Positions 16,108-23,884 of a stretch of DNA of 39,148 nt are shown here, piece by piece; the stretch's first letter is position 1; each line of letters opens with the position of its first letter. Under the pieces are notes generated by a model. It searched no databases. It was given only the letters and a program-made list of their open reading frames with translations, and was not told where the DNA came from. This stretch comes from Acidobacteriaceae bacterium (GTDB lineage Bacteria; Acidobacteriota; Terriglobia; Terriglobales; Acidobacteriaceae), in NCBI GenBank assembly GCA_003160215.1, contig PLQW01000260.1, positions 1-39,148 on the forward strand, given 5' to 3'. The translations under genes and the position numbers were made by a program.

Positions 16108-16725
16108 ATGGCCATCATCGTCATTGGCGGACACTCTCGCAGCGTGGGCAAGACCAGCGTGGTCGCCGGTCTGATTGCCGCTCTCCCCGAGTTTCACTGG
16201 ACGGCCATCAAGATCACGCAATACGGACACGGGATTTGTTCCGCCAACGGCGAACTCTGCAACTGCGCCACCGACGACCACAGTTGGGCCGTGACCGAAG
16301 AGCCCGATCGCAGCGGCGATAGCGACACCTCTCGCTTTCTTCTCTCCGGCGCAGCTCGCTCGCTCTGGGTGCGTACCCGCCAGGGAATGCTGGCTGAAGC
16401 CATGCCTCGCGTGCGCAAGGAACTCGCCGGCGCCGAGAACGCTATCGTCGAATCCAACTCGATAATGCGCTTCCTGCGCCCCGACCTTTACCTGACGGTG
16501 CTCGACCCGACGACCGCCGACTTCAAGACCTCGGCACAAGAATTTCTCGATCGCGCGGACGCCGTGATCCTGCACGACGGCAGTGGCGATGTTGCCTGGG
16601 CGAACGTCTCACTCAAACCAGTGGCCGCCAAACCGAGATTCCACATCCGCCCGCCGCAGTATGTGACACCCGAGTTGATCGAATTTGTGCGGGAGAGAGT
16701 CCGCCATGGAGCATCGAGGGTGTAG
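16108..16725 (+). CDS. P-loop NTPase, MobB-like
   Basis: A 205-residue protein with a Walker A loop GGHSRSVGKTS (7-17) near the N-terminus. DTSRFLLSGAARSLWVRT (about 72-89) recalls the D(T/S)xRxxxAGA signature of MobB-type GTPases of molybdenum-cofactor attachment. A distinctive CSANGELCNCATDDHSW (about 44-60) carries three Cys and a His and may bind a metal. EsNSIMRFLRPDLYLTVLDP, holding a possible Walker B strand, follows. No MoCo genes are next to it, so a MobB role is doubtful; I would call it a MobB-superfamily protein of unknown role. A degenerate heptad repeat (CTAACTGCTAATTGC) precedes it and no good ribosome site is seen. Confidence 0.7.
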   Translation: MAIIVIGGHSRSVGKTSVVAGLIAALPEFHWTAIKITQYGHGICSANGELCNCATDDHSWAVTEEPDRSGDSDTSRFLLSGAARSLWVRTRQGMLAEAMPRVRKELAGAENAIVESNSIMRFLRPDLYLTVLDPTTADFKTSAQEFLDRADAVILHDGSGDVAWANVSLKPVAAKPRFHIRPPQYVTPELIEFVRERVRHGASRV

Positions 16726-16804
16726 GCACGTGGAGCGCGACCATCCCGCCAGCGTGCCGCGATCTTCAACGGCTGCGAACGCTTGAAATCTTTCAGGAGG
16801 ACAC

Positions 16805-17209
16805 ATGTCCACATTTGGCTTCATCGAATACAACGACGCCAGTCCGGAGGTGCGGGCGGTGTATGACGACATCATGGCGACGCGCAAGACCGATTCGATC
16901 AGCAATTTCTGGAACGCGATCGCCCACGATCCGGAACTGTTGAAGCGTACCTGGGAGGACACCAAGCAGATCATGGCGCCGGGCGCGCTGGATGCGGTGG
17001 TGAAGGAGCTGATCTACGTTGCGGTGAGCGTGACCAATGGCTGCCCCTATTGCGTCGCTGCGCATACGGTCTCGGCGCGAAAGAAAGGCATGAGCGACGA
17101 AATGTTCCACGAGATGATGTCCGTGGTCGGCATGGCGAATGAAAACAACCGGCTGGTGAACGGCTATCAGGTCGAGATCGACGAGCAGTTCAAGACGCCG
17201 CTGAAGTGA
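16805..17209 (+). CDS. carboxymuconolactone decarboxylase / AhpD-like protein
   Basis: A 134-residue CMD-family protein. The motif KELIYVAVSVTNGCPYCVAAH (about 60-80) carries the redox CxxC (CPYC) and the following His of AhpD-like alkylhydroperoxidase helpers. The rest is all-helical as expected. Such proteins reduce peroxides or other thiol-linked oxidants; true carboxymuconolactone decarboxylases lack the CxxC, so that activity is unlikely. The ATG at 16805 has an excellent AGGAGGACAC ribosome site. It stands 79 bases after the P-loop gene. Confidence 0.88.
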   Translation: MSTFGFIEYNDASPEVRAVYDDIMATRKTDSISNFWNAIAHDPELLKRTWEDTKQIMAPGALDAVVKELIYVAVSVTNGCPYCVAAHTVSARKKGMSDEMFHEMMSVVGMANENNRLVNGYQVEIDEQFKTPLK

Positions 17210-17370
17210 GACCTTGGCAGCGAACAGGCCGTCCATGCCTCGCCCCGCGCAGAGATGCCGAGGGTCACTGTCTTCGGCACCTTTTACTTTATTTCGTGGT
17301 GCAATGGCGATTGATCGCCAGCTATTTCGTATCGCCGCCTCTGCGTTCGTTACTGCAGAGGGTTACCCAG

Positions 17371-17403
17371 AAAAATCCCGGCAGCTTACTCAGGGCTGCC
17401 GGG
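17371..17403 (-). terminator. Rho-independent terminator for the PEP-CTERM pair
   Basis: CCCGGCAGC (17377-17385) and GCTGCCGGG (17395-17403) form a perfect 9-bp GC-rich stem. On the minus strand it is followed by ATTTTT (17376-17371). It lies 57 bases past the stop of the PEP-CTERM gene at 17460. Confidence 0.85.
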
Positions 17404-17459
17404 TAGTGTGCGTATCGTATACTTCGCTTAATTCTTAACCATCTTTTCGGCTGGACAAG

Positions 17460-18092
17460 CTAGCCAATTACCTTCTTGCGCAAAATTCCCGCGAGTCCGA
17501 GGATGCCAGAGCCGAACAACATGAGGCTGCTGGGCTCAGGAGTCGTCGGAGCCGTCGTGCCGGTCAACGTGAAGGATTCCGAACCAATCTGCGTGTCTGA
17601 GGATCTGTCCCAAGCCAAGGACGGCCCGTCGTTCTCATCCCAATAGACGGTATCGCTGCTAAAAGAGCAGCCGGCGGTGGTGCAGGCATTCTGCAGGGTC
17701 AGCCAGCCCGCGCCTGACCAGGGAATGTTGGTGAACGCAAAGACTGCCTCGTACACATCAAAAGTACCGTTGTTAAGCAGTAACCGTTTGAAAATGGGCG
17801 TTAACGTCTGCGGAGTACCGCCAAACGATGTAGACCCGATCGACATGTCCACGCTCGTCAGGACAGGATTCCCGGTGAGTACCCAGTAAACGATAGCCAG
17901 GTCTTCGATACTGGAGCCACTTGGCACCGTGAACGAGTCGCTAACGGCGTTGCCAGCGTTAATTCCCCAAGCCGCCTTGTTGCCATTGTAGGGACCGTTG
18001 GAATACAGGGTGGCGTCGGCCATAGCTGGAGCAACAGCCAGCATCAGGCAGCATACGGTAAGTAGTGACAATGAAGCGATGGACATTTTCAC
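17460..18092 (-). CDS. PEP-CTERM exported protein
   Basis: A 210-residue protein with an N-terminal signal peptide (MSIASLSLLTVCCLMLAVAP, cut after about AMA), a body of beta-rich Ser/Thr/Gly/Asn sequence, and a C-terminal PEP-CTERM sorting tag: TPEPSSLMLFGSGILGLAG followed by ILRKKVIG. Such proteins are handled by an exosortase/archaeosortase and end up outside the cell or in the matrix. Two cysteines (ACTTAGCSF) may form a disulfide. The GTG at 18092 fits AAAGGAG spacing better than the ATG two codons later. Its 3' end is nearly identical to the next gene upstream, pointing to duplication of at least the sorting tag. Confidence 0.85.
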   Translation of the reverse strand: MKMSIASLSLLTVCCLMLAVAPAMADATLYSNGPYNGNKAAWGINAGNAVSDSFTVPSGSSIEDLAIVYWVLTGNPVLTSVDMSIGSTSFGGTPQTLTPIFKRLLLNNGTFDVYEAVFAFTNIPWSGAGWLTLQNACTTAGCSFSSDTVYWDENDGPSLAWDRSSDTQIGSESFTLTGTTAPTTPEPSSLMLFGSGILGLAGILRKKVIG

Positions 18093-18209
18093 GGATCAAA
18101 CTCTCCTTTGGCTTCAAATCACATAGGTTCAAATCACAAATTGCGTTGTTGGTGGACGCGCCAGGCCGTGACCGGAGTGGACGAACCTGGCGCGCTGTGA
18201 CTGGACAAG

Positions 18210-18794
18210 CTAGCCGATTACCTTCCGACGCAAAATTCCCGCGAGTCCAAGGATGCCAGAGCCGAACAACGCCAGGGTGGAAGGCTCGGGTGTAGTAAAA
18301 GGGGCAAACGTTGCATTGGGTACGGTGCCAAAAGACACCTGGCTTCCATCAGAAGCCACCAGGCTGCTGCAATAGCCCCCTGAATTACAGATGTCACCCC
18401 CCTGGGCGCCGTTGTCGTAATAGTAAAGGTTGACGTAATCGCCATTGGCAAGCGTAAACATCAATCCATAGAGAGTCACATTGGCGGCGCCGGTATTCGT
18501 GTAAGTGATCTGTGCTGGATAGTACAAAAGGTCATCCCAGGTTATCGAATCGACTCCACCACAAGGAACTCCTCCGAAGGCACAGGGGTCAATCCCTGTG
18601 ACCGCGGACCCGTCGATCGTGCCGATTGCGCCGGTTATGCTCCACACGCCGCTGCCTTCATTGGTGCCGAACAGAAGTCCGCTGCCCGTCTGCCCATTAG
18701 CGTTAAAGTGGAACGTAAAGGCGTCAGCCATTGCCAAGCCCGTAGTGGCTAGAGCAAAAACCAGGATGGAGAGAATTACAGTGATCCGCTTCAT
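18210..18794 (-). CDS. PEP-CTERM exported protein
   Basis: A 194-residue protein beginning with a signal peptide (MKRITVILSILVFALATTGL, cut after about AMA). The body has FHFNANGQTGSGLLFGTNEG and paired cysteines (DPCAFGGVPCGG and DICNSGGYCSS). The C-terminal sorting tag is TTPEPSTLALFGSGILGLAG followed by ILRRKVIG. The body resembles the widespread PEP-CTERM proteins with a beta-sandwich of unknown function. The ATG at 18794 has AAGGAG. It is in tandem with the previous PEP-CTERM gene 117 bases away and likely shares its terminator. The exosortase itself is not in this window. Confidence 0.85.
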   Translation of the reverse strand: MKRITVILSILVFALATTGLAMADAFTFHFNANGQTGSGLLFGTNEGSGVWSITGAIGTIDGSAVTGIDPCAFGGVPCGGVDSITWDDLLYYPAQITYTNTGAANVTLYGLMFTLANGDYVNLYYYDNGAQGGDICNSGGYCSSLVASDGSQVSFGTVPNATFAPFTTPEPSTLALFGSGILGLAGILRRKVIG

Positions 18795-19074
18795 TGCTGC
18801 TCCTTCTTCCACTGTTGCCAGTAGATTGGTAAATGATTGGTGGTAAACACGCCGGCCAGGACCGGGGAGGTGAACGAAGCTGGCGCGTCGATTTTGCAAA
18901 CGAACCGAGGTTGCGACTCGCTCGCATTTAGCGATGGTTGAGGAAGCGCCGGCCACGAGAAACCGCAAGCGAAGTCTCAACCTCTGAAATGTCATCTACT
19001 GCTTTCCCGAAAGCACTGCTGGGCCGATGCCAGCCGCTTTCCACTGTCAACGGCTCGTTGCCTCAGCCAAGTCA

Positions 19075-19401
19075 TCATTGGACAGCCTGGGAAAGGGCGC
19101 TTGCCCAGCCCGATTGAAAGAGCACCTCGGCTGCAAACCCTTCCGGCGCACAGTCGTCCCCAGGTTCCACACGAACTGCGACGCCCTTGCCATAGAGTTG
19201 CATCCCCATGGCTTGAGCTTGCAAAGGCGGCATATTAACGATCACCTGGATCGAATCGCCAGGTAAGGGCGCGGAGTCGGTATGGATGAACACCCCGTAG
19301 CCGCTGATATCGCGCGTGGTTCCCTTACTCTCACGCCGAACCCCGTCCGTCCCCTGCCACTGAAATGTTGCCGGCACCGATATTCGAAAACGTGGCCCCA
19401 T
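19075..19401 (-). CDS. PilZ-domain protein
   Basis: A 108-residue PilZ domain with RFRISVPATFQWQG at the start, the DISGYGVFIHTD strand carrying the DxSxxG motif for cyclic-di-GMP, and PLPGDSIQVIVNMPP afterwards. The N-terminal RxxxR half of the binding motif is not clear in this reading. A longer form from GTG at 19569 would add ERRK before the start, but the spacing to the next Arg still does not match, so c-di-GMP binding is uncertain. The ATG at 19401 was preferred because AAAGGAG lies just upstream. It would act as a c-di-GMP or stress adaptor; no partner is adjacent. Confidence 0.75.
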   Translation of the reverse strand: MGPRFRISVPATFQWQGTDGVRRESKGTTRDISGYGVFIHTDSAPLPGDSIQVIVNMPPLQAQAMGMQLYGKGVAVRVEPGDDCAPEGFAAEVLFQSGWASALSQAVQ

Positions 19402-19569
19402 TTTTCTCCTTTCTTGCCTACCCTTAGGTACGTCCTGTACCGAGCTGATCTGCACTTGCTGCCTCGAACTGCCAAAATCCTCGTGCAAGCCGGAAGATAA
19501 GCCGCCTTCCCGGAACCCACAAGAGCTACAAAGACCCGAACTACTTGTCTCAAGTGCAATCTTTTGCAC

Positions 19570-20298
19570 AACTAAATTGGTCTGGGTCGGAAGTTACGGC
19601 TTGGACACTTGCAGCAAGACTAAGCAGGGCAAAGGTGTGTACCAGCACCGAGATGAACGGAACAACAAGCGGCTGAACTAAGAGACGAAAGTACTGTCCC
19701 AAGAGGCAGACTTCCATACTTACGGAGCGAGTGGCTTCAACTGGTTATATCCTCGGCGAGAAATTCGGGGTAAGGCGCAAGTAGCGAGATTCTCTGCGGC
19801 AAAATGGGATGGCACGAGCGTTTTCCGGCGATTTGCGTTGCCCGATTCTGCCAGCCTACGAGCGCGGCGGGGAGAGTCTGGCAGAGTTGGCGCGGCAGTT
19901 TGGTGTGGGCCGGGACTTATGGTCGCCAGCCATCTCAAACTTGCTGCTGCGCCACACGGCCACACTATGATTTCTCGCAGCTATAGGGGGTCCTTCGACT
20001 CCGCGCCCGCCCGACCCGCAAAAGAGGCGGGTCGGAAATTCTCTGCGGGCGCTCCGCTCAGGATGACATCTCACATTCATGAATAATCCAGGCTAGTGAG
20101 TCCCGGACCACCGAAAGCGATGAGCGGGCAGCTTGATCTCGGTGTCTAACAGGCAAGTCGAACCTGCTTGAAACTGAACGTCATTCAGTTTCGCGACCAT
20201 CGTCGCGAGTAGCACAATCCGGCGATCCGTGCCAAAAGCTGCGAGATTTCGGCTAAACTGCGCCACAGATGGCGTGCGGGTTGGTACAATTTCCGCGC
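19570..20298. repeat. non-coding stretch with a dispersed hairpin repeat
   Basis: No gene is supported in these 729 bases. A perfect 9-bp inverted repeat CCGACCCGC (20011-20019) / GCGGGTCGG (20027-20035) lies inside a segment from about 19988 to 20070 that continues CTGCGGGCGCTCCGCTCAGG and ATGACA. Part of it recurs near 10731, and a short TTCTCTGCGGC piece occurs near 19790. It looks like a genomic dispersed repeat. Confidence 0.6.
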
Positions 20299-20907
20299 AT
20301 GAGAAAGACGCAAGATACGCAGGAACGGATTCTCCGCGCCGCAATACATGAGTTTGCCTATCACGGATTTAATCGCGGCATTGTCCACATCGCCAGGAAA
20401 GCCCGCGTCAACGAGATTACCATCTACCGCTTGTTCAACGACAAGGACGGCCTCTGTCGCGCAGCCCTACGGGATGCCTCGCGCAGCAACACTCTCGTCA
20501 CCCATCTAACTTCCATCTTGGCGCAAGACACGCTTCCCTGCCTAAGTGAAACCATAGCCGAACTGGTGCGGCTTACCCTCGGACCAACACGGGACTATTA
20601 CCGCCTGCTTTACCAAGCGGCGCTGGCACGCCCCGATCTGCTGAAGGAGTGGGACGAAGACAAACTGCGGCCCCACACCCATCCCCTGCTGACCGAGTAC
20701 ATCCGACGACTGCAAGCCCAGGGGGACCTTGTGCCCGAGTGCCCGCCCGAACAGGCATCCCGCGACATCTTCGGTATTCTGCTTGGGGCGTTTACCCGCA
20801 ATGTGCTCACCCCCGGCGGAGAACTTTCCGATCCCGACCCAGTCGAAGCCGTCCGGCACTTCTTCCAGATACTGGACCGCCGTGCTGTCGACCGCATGAA
20901 TGGCTAG
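20299..20907 (+). CDS. TetR-family transcriptional regulator
   Basis: A 202-residue regulator. The N-terminal helix-turn-helix is typical of TetR: TQERILRAAIHEFAYHGFNR, then GIVHIARKARVNEITIYRLF and NDKDGLCRAAL. The C-terminal part is an all-helical ligand and dimer domain ending in HFFQILDRRAVDRMNG. The ATG at 20299 was chosen because it fits the domain start; an in-frame ATG ten codons upstream is possible and neither has a clear ribosome site. It stands alone with non-coding sequence on both sides, so its targets and ligand are unknown. Confidence 0.87.
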   Translation: MRKTQDTQERILRAAIHEFAYHGFNRGIVHIARKARVNEITIYRLFNDKDGLCRAALRDASRSNTLVTHLTSILAQDTLPCLSETIAELVRLTLGPTRDYYRLLYQAALARPDLLKEWDEDKLRPHTHPLLTEYIRRLQAQGDLVPECPPEQASRDIFGILLGAFTRNVLTPGGELSDPDPVEAVRHFFQILDRRAVDRMNG

Positions 20908-21173
20908 TCTCGTGCTCCAATTGTGATGGCCATCACCGTTGCGTGGTTAATGTAAGAAAGTGCTTGCATACACCTTGCAGAGGGGCTACTGTGACTTCCC
21001 ATTACAGCATCCGCTGACTGTTTTAGCATTAATGCGCCGCGGCAGTTGGCTAGTATCTCTGGGAAAAGTTCTTTGCAAGGCTGAAAGGTGAGTTAAGCTC
21101 GGCTGTGTTTGTTGTGGCTGAATCACCTATCTGGCCCGCCATATCGCAGTGTGAATTCTGTGGGGGATAACCG

Positions 21174-21944
21174 ATGGGATCGGGACCGATACCTAAGATC
21201 AGGATTGTCATCGCAGCTTCCAGCCTTATGACGTGCCATTTACTTGCACGGGAACTGGAAAGACGCCCAGATCTTCAGGTGGTAGCGACGGTTGGAACTA
21301 AGAATGGCCTGTTCAAGTCTTTACAACATAACAAACCCGACATAGCTTTAATCAGCGTTCATTTGCAAGATGAGCTCTTCATTGGCTTTGCACGCTTGCA
21401 AGAGATAAGCCGTCAGTTTCCTAACCTTCCATGGGTCCTTCTGCTTGATCGTACGGAACCTCAACTTGTGGTTGATGCGTTTCGCGCCGGCGCAAGAGGA
21501 GTATTCTCGTGCTCTGAATCGGAGACGAAGCTGCTGTGCAAGTGTGTCCGCTGTGTGGTTGAAGGGCAAATTTGGGCCGATAATGTCCATGTGGACTATA
21601 TTGTTCAGGCTTTGAGCGGTGCATCTTCGGATTCGGAAAGTTCCCGAGGCGAAGCACTTTCCCTGCTGACGGCGCGGGAGGAAACAGTGGTTCGACTTGT
21701 GGCCCAGGGTCTCTCGAATCGCGACGTCGCGCAGCACCTTGGTCTGAGCGAGCACACCATCAAAAATGGTCTGTTCCGCATCTTCGAGAAGCTTGGGTTT
21801 TCCAACCGAGTGGAGCTGGTGTTGTATGCCATCGCAAAGCTGAACCAGGCTGAGTTCCCGTCGATGGACTTACCCAGCGCCAGTATAACGGTCAACAATC
21901 GAGCGCCAAGGCCAGGACTATCAATGGGCGGCCCCGGGGCCTAA
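21174..21944 (+). CDS. LuxR/NarL-type regulator with degenerate receiver domain
   Basis: A 256-residue protein with a receiver-like N-terminus (about 8-130) and a LuxR helix-turn-helix (about 164-220: LTAREETVVRLVAQGLSNRD, then VAQHLGLSEHTIKNGLFRIF). The receiver lacks the usual acidic pair (IVIAASS instead of a DD motif), and the phospho-acceptor Asp is replaced in IALISVHLQDE, where VDxxMP is expected. It is therefore probably not phosphorylated and may be constitutive or ligand-controlled. The start has GGGGGATAA upstream. No histidine kinase is adjacent. Confidence 0.85.
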   Translation: MGSGPIPKIRIVIAASSLMTCHLLARELERRPDLQVVATVGTKNGLFKSLQHNKPDIALISVHLQDELFIGFARLQEISRQFPNLPWVLLLDRTEPQLVVDAFRAGARGVFSCSESETKLLCKCVRCVVEGQIWADNVHVDYIVQALSGASSDSESSRGEALSLLTAREETVVRLVAQGLSNRDVAQHLGLSEHTIKNGLFRIFEKLGFSNRVELVLYAIAKLNQAEFPSMDLPSASITVNNRAPRPGLSMGGPGA

Positions 21945-22080
21945 ACTAACGCGTTCGCCAGCAATGGCAACGGGCCAATAACAGACTTGGGACCTCGGTT
22001 CAAAGACCATTCCCTCGCACTAGTAAGTCCAGAACACCCTCGAAGGCCTGGGTGTAACCGACGCAAGTCTCTGCATCCTC

Positions 22081-22102
22081 GGCTACCTGGGTAGCCCTTC
22101 TT
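22081..22102 (+). terminator. possible weak terminator after the LuxR-type gene
   Basis: GGCTAC (22081-22086) and GTAGCC (22091-22096) form a 6-bp stem with a CTGG loop, followed by CTTCTTT. The stem is short and it sits about 135 bases past the stop. Confidence 0.35.
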
Positions 22103-22153
22103 TGCAAGCGCGTGGGGCGTATGCTACTTTCAATAGATTGTTAGAGGTACGCC

Positions 22154-22945
22154 TTGCGCACTCAAGTGCCGGCCGGGCTGAACCGCAAAGAGGCTGAGAT
22201 TTACTCCCACCTCGATCCGGAGCGGCTGCCCCACCACATCGCCATCATCATGGACGGAAATGGCCGTTGGGCCAAACGCCGCCATTTGCCCCGCATCGCG
22301 GGACACCGCTCGGGTGTGGCTGCGGTGCGCTCCACGGTTGAAACGGCGGCAAGTATCGGTATTCCTGCCCTCACCCTGTATTCGTTCTCGACCGAAAATT
22401 GGAAGCGGCCCAAGGGTGAAGTCAGCTATCTCATGAACCTGCTGCGCCGTTACCTCAAGATGGAGCTGCCCACCTTGATGGAGAACAACATCCGGCTGCA
22501 GTACATTGGCCGCCAGCAGGAACTACCCCAGGAAGTTCAGGAGCGCATGGCGTGGGCGCGCGAGATGACCGAAAAGAACACCGGTATGGTGCTCACCCTC
22601 GCGCTCAACTACAGTTCCCGAACCGAGTTGGTTGACTCCTTCAACGCGCTGGTGCGCGAAGCCTCGCGCAACGGAGGCATCGAGCACCTGAAGATCGATG
22701 AGAGGTCGATTGCCTCCCACCTTTACACCAACGGCTTGCCGGAGTTGGATCTGGTGATCCGCACCAGCGGGGAGATGCGGCTCAGTAATTTCCTGCTGTG
22801 GCAGGTGGCCTACGCCGAAATCTACGTGACCGAAACGCTGTGGCCCGATTTTCGAGGGGTGCAGTTGCTGGAGGCCATCGAAGCTTTTCAGAAGCGCGAG
22901 CGCCGCTTCGGCGGACTGGTCAATGACAACGGGCACACCTCGTGA
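22154..22945 (+). CDS. uppS: undecaprenyl diphosphate synthase (UppS)
   Basis: A 263-residue cis-prenyltransferase that extends farnesyl diphosphate with isopentenyl units to the C55 carrier lipid used in peptidoglycan and O-antigen synthesis. The diphosphate site HIAIIMDGNGRWAKRR (28-43) includes the catalytic Asp34. GHRSG, YSFSTENWKRP and RTSGEMRLSNFLLWQVAYAE follow in the usual order; the third is a slight variant of RxGGExRxSNF. The start appears to be TTG at 22154, preceded by AGAGG. It begins the operon uppS-cdsA-dxr-rseP and overlaps cdsA by four bases (GTGA). Confidence 0.95.
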   Translation: MRTQVPAGLNRKEAEIYSHLDPERLPHHIAIIMDGNGRWAKRRHLPRIAGHRSGVAAVRSTVETAASIGIPALTLYSFSTENWKRPKGEVSYLMNLLRRYLKMELPTLMENNIRLQYIGRQQELPQEVQERMAWAREMTEKNTGMVLTLALNYSSRTELVDSFNALVREASRNGGIEHLKIDERSIASHLYTNGLPELDLVIRTSGEMRLSNFLLWQVAYAEIYVTETLWPDFRGVQLLEAIEAFQKRERRFGGLVNDNGHTS

Positions 22946-23880
22946 AACGCGTCCTAACGGCGGTCATCCTGATTCCACTGGTCGTGCTGGCGCTGTTCCT
23001 GGCGCCGATGTGGCTGTTCACGTTGCTCGTCCTCGCGGTGGCAATCCTGGCGGCGAGAGAATTTCTGGGAATTGTGGAGGCTGACGGCTTTCGGCCCTTT
23101 CGAGGATTGAGCTACCTATTCCTGGTGTGCGGCTTTCTGGTGCAGGCCTCGACTTTCGTCACCGACTGGAGATTGTTCCAGAATTTTGGCGCCGCCGCAT
23201 TTGTCGCAGGCATGGGTGCTCTGGCGGTGCTGCTGGTGTCGCCTCTTGTCCTGCTCGTCGCAAGCATGCGACGCGATCCTCTGGCGGAAGCTCTGCCCGA
23301 TGCAGCCGTGTCGTTCATGGTGCTGCCGTACGTGGGCGTTACGCTCTCCTGCATGGTCACCCTGCGGGCCATGGAAAATGGCGCGCTTTTCCTGTTGTAT
23401 GTCATGCTGCTGGTCTGGACCGGCGATATCGCCGCATTCTACGTGGGCCGCGCCATTGGCAAACACAAGCTGGCTCTCCGGGTGAGCCCCGGAAAAACGT
23501 GGGAAGGGGCAATCGCGTCGGTGCTGGGCGCCGTAGTCGCCGCTCTCTTGCTGTTCCACTTTCTCCTGCCCATCTACAAAGGCCTGATTCAGCTTCACCT
23601 TGTTTCGCCGTACTCCGTGGCCATGGTTCCGCGGGAACCCGCGCCCATTTGGCTGGTCGTCTTCTTCGCGGTGTGCATCAACGTCGCGGCCCAACTTGGC
23701 GATCTCGTGGAATCGGCCATGAAGCGCGGGGCTGGATTGAAAGACTCGGGATCGCTTCTTCCCGGGCATGGAGGAATGCTCGACCGCATTGACGCGCTCT
23801 TGTTCGCGCTACCGGTCGCGATCCTGTTTTATTTCGCCGGCCTCTGCGTTTACCTCGGAACAAGTATTATTCATAGCTGA
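22942..23880 (+). CDS. cdsA: phosphatidate cytidylyltransferase (CdsA)
   Basis: A 312-residue integral membrane enzyme forming CDP-diacylglycerol from phosphatidate and CTP, the branch point of phospholipid synthesis. Many hydrophobic helices are visible (VILIPLVVLALFLAPMWLF onward). The C-terminal signature includes RVSPGKTWEGAIAS, AQLGDLVESAMKRGAGLKDS and LPGHGGMLDRIDALLFALP, carrying the metal-binding acidic residues. The GTG start overlaps the uppS stop. Length is slightly above the usual 270-285 because of a longer middle section. It is followed by dxr with four bases between. Confidence 0.93.
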   Translation: MKRVLTAVILIPLVVLALFLAPMWLFTLLVLAVAILAAREFLGIVEADGFRPFRGLSYLFLVCGFLVQASTFVTDWRLFQNFGAAAFVAGMGALAVLLVSPLVLLVASMRRDPLAEALPDAAVSFMVLPYVGVTLSCMVTLRAMENGALFLLYVMLLVWTGDIAAFYVGRAIGKHKLALRVSPGKTWEGAIASVLGAVVAALLLFHFLLPIYKGLIQLHLVSPYSVAMVPREPAPIWLVVFFAVCINVAAQLGDLVESAMKRGAGLKDSGSLLPGHGGMLDRIDALLFALPVAILFYFAGLCVYLGTSIIHS

Positions 23881-23884
23881 AGTG

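Noticed and set aside
18105-18140. GGTTCAAATC resembling a tRNA T-loop
   Set aside because: No acceptor, D or anticodon stem can be formed around it; it is the upstream region of a PEP-CTERM gene.
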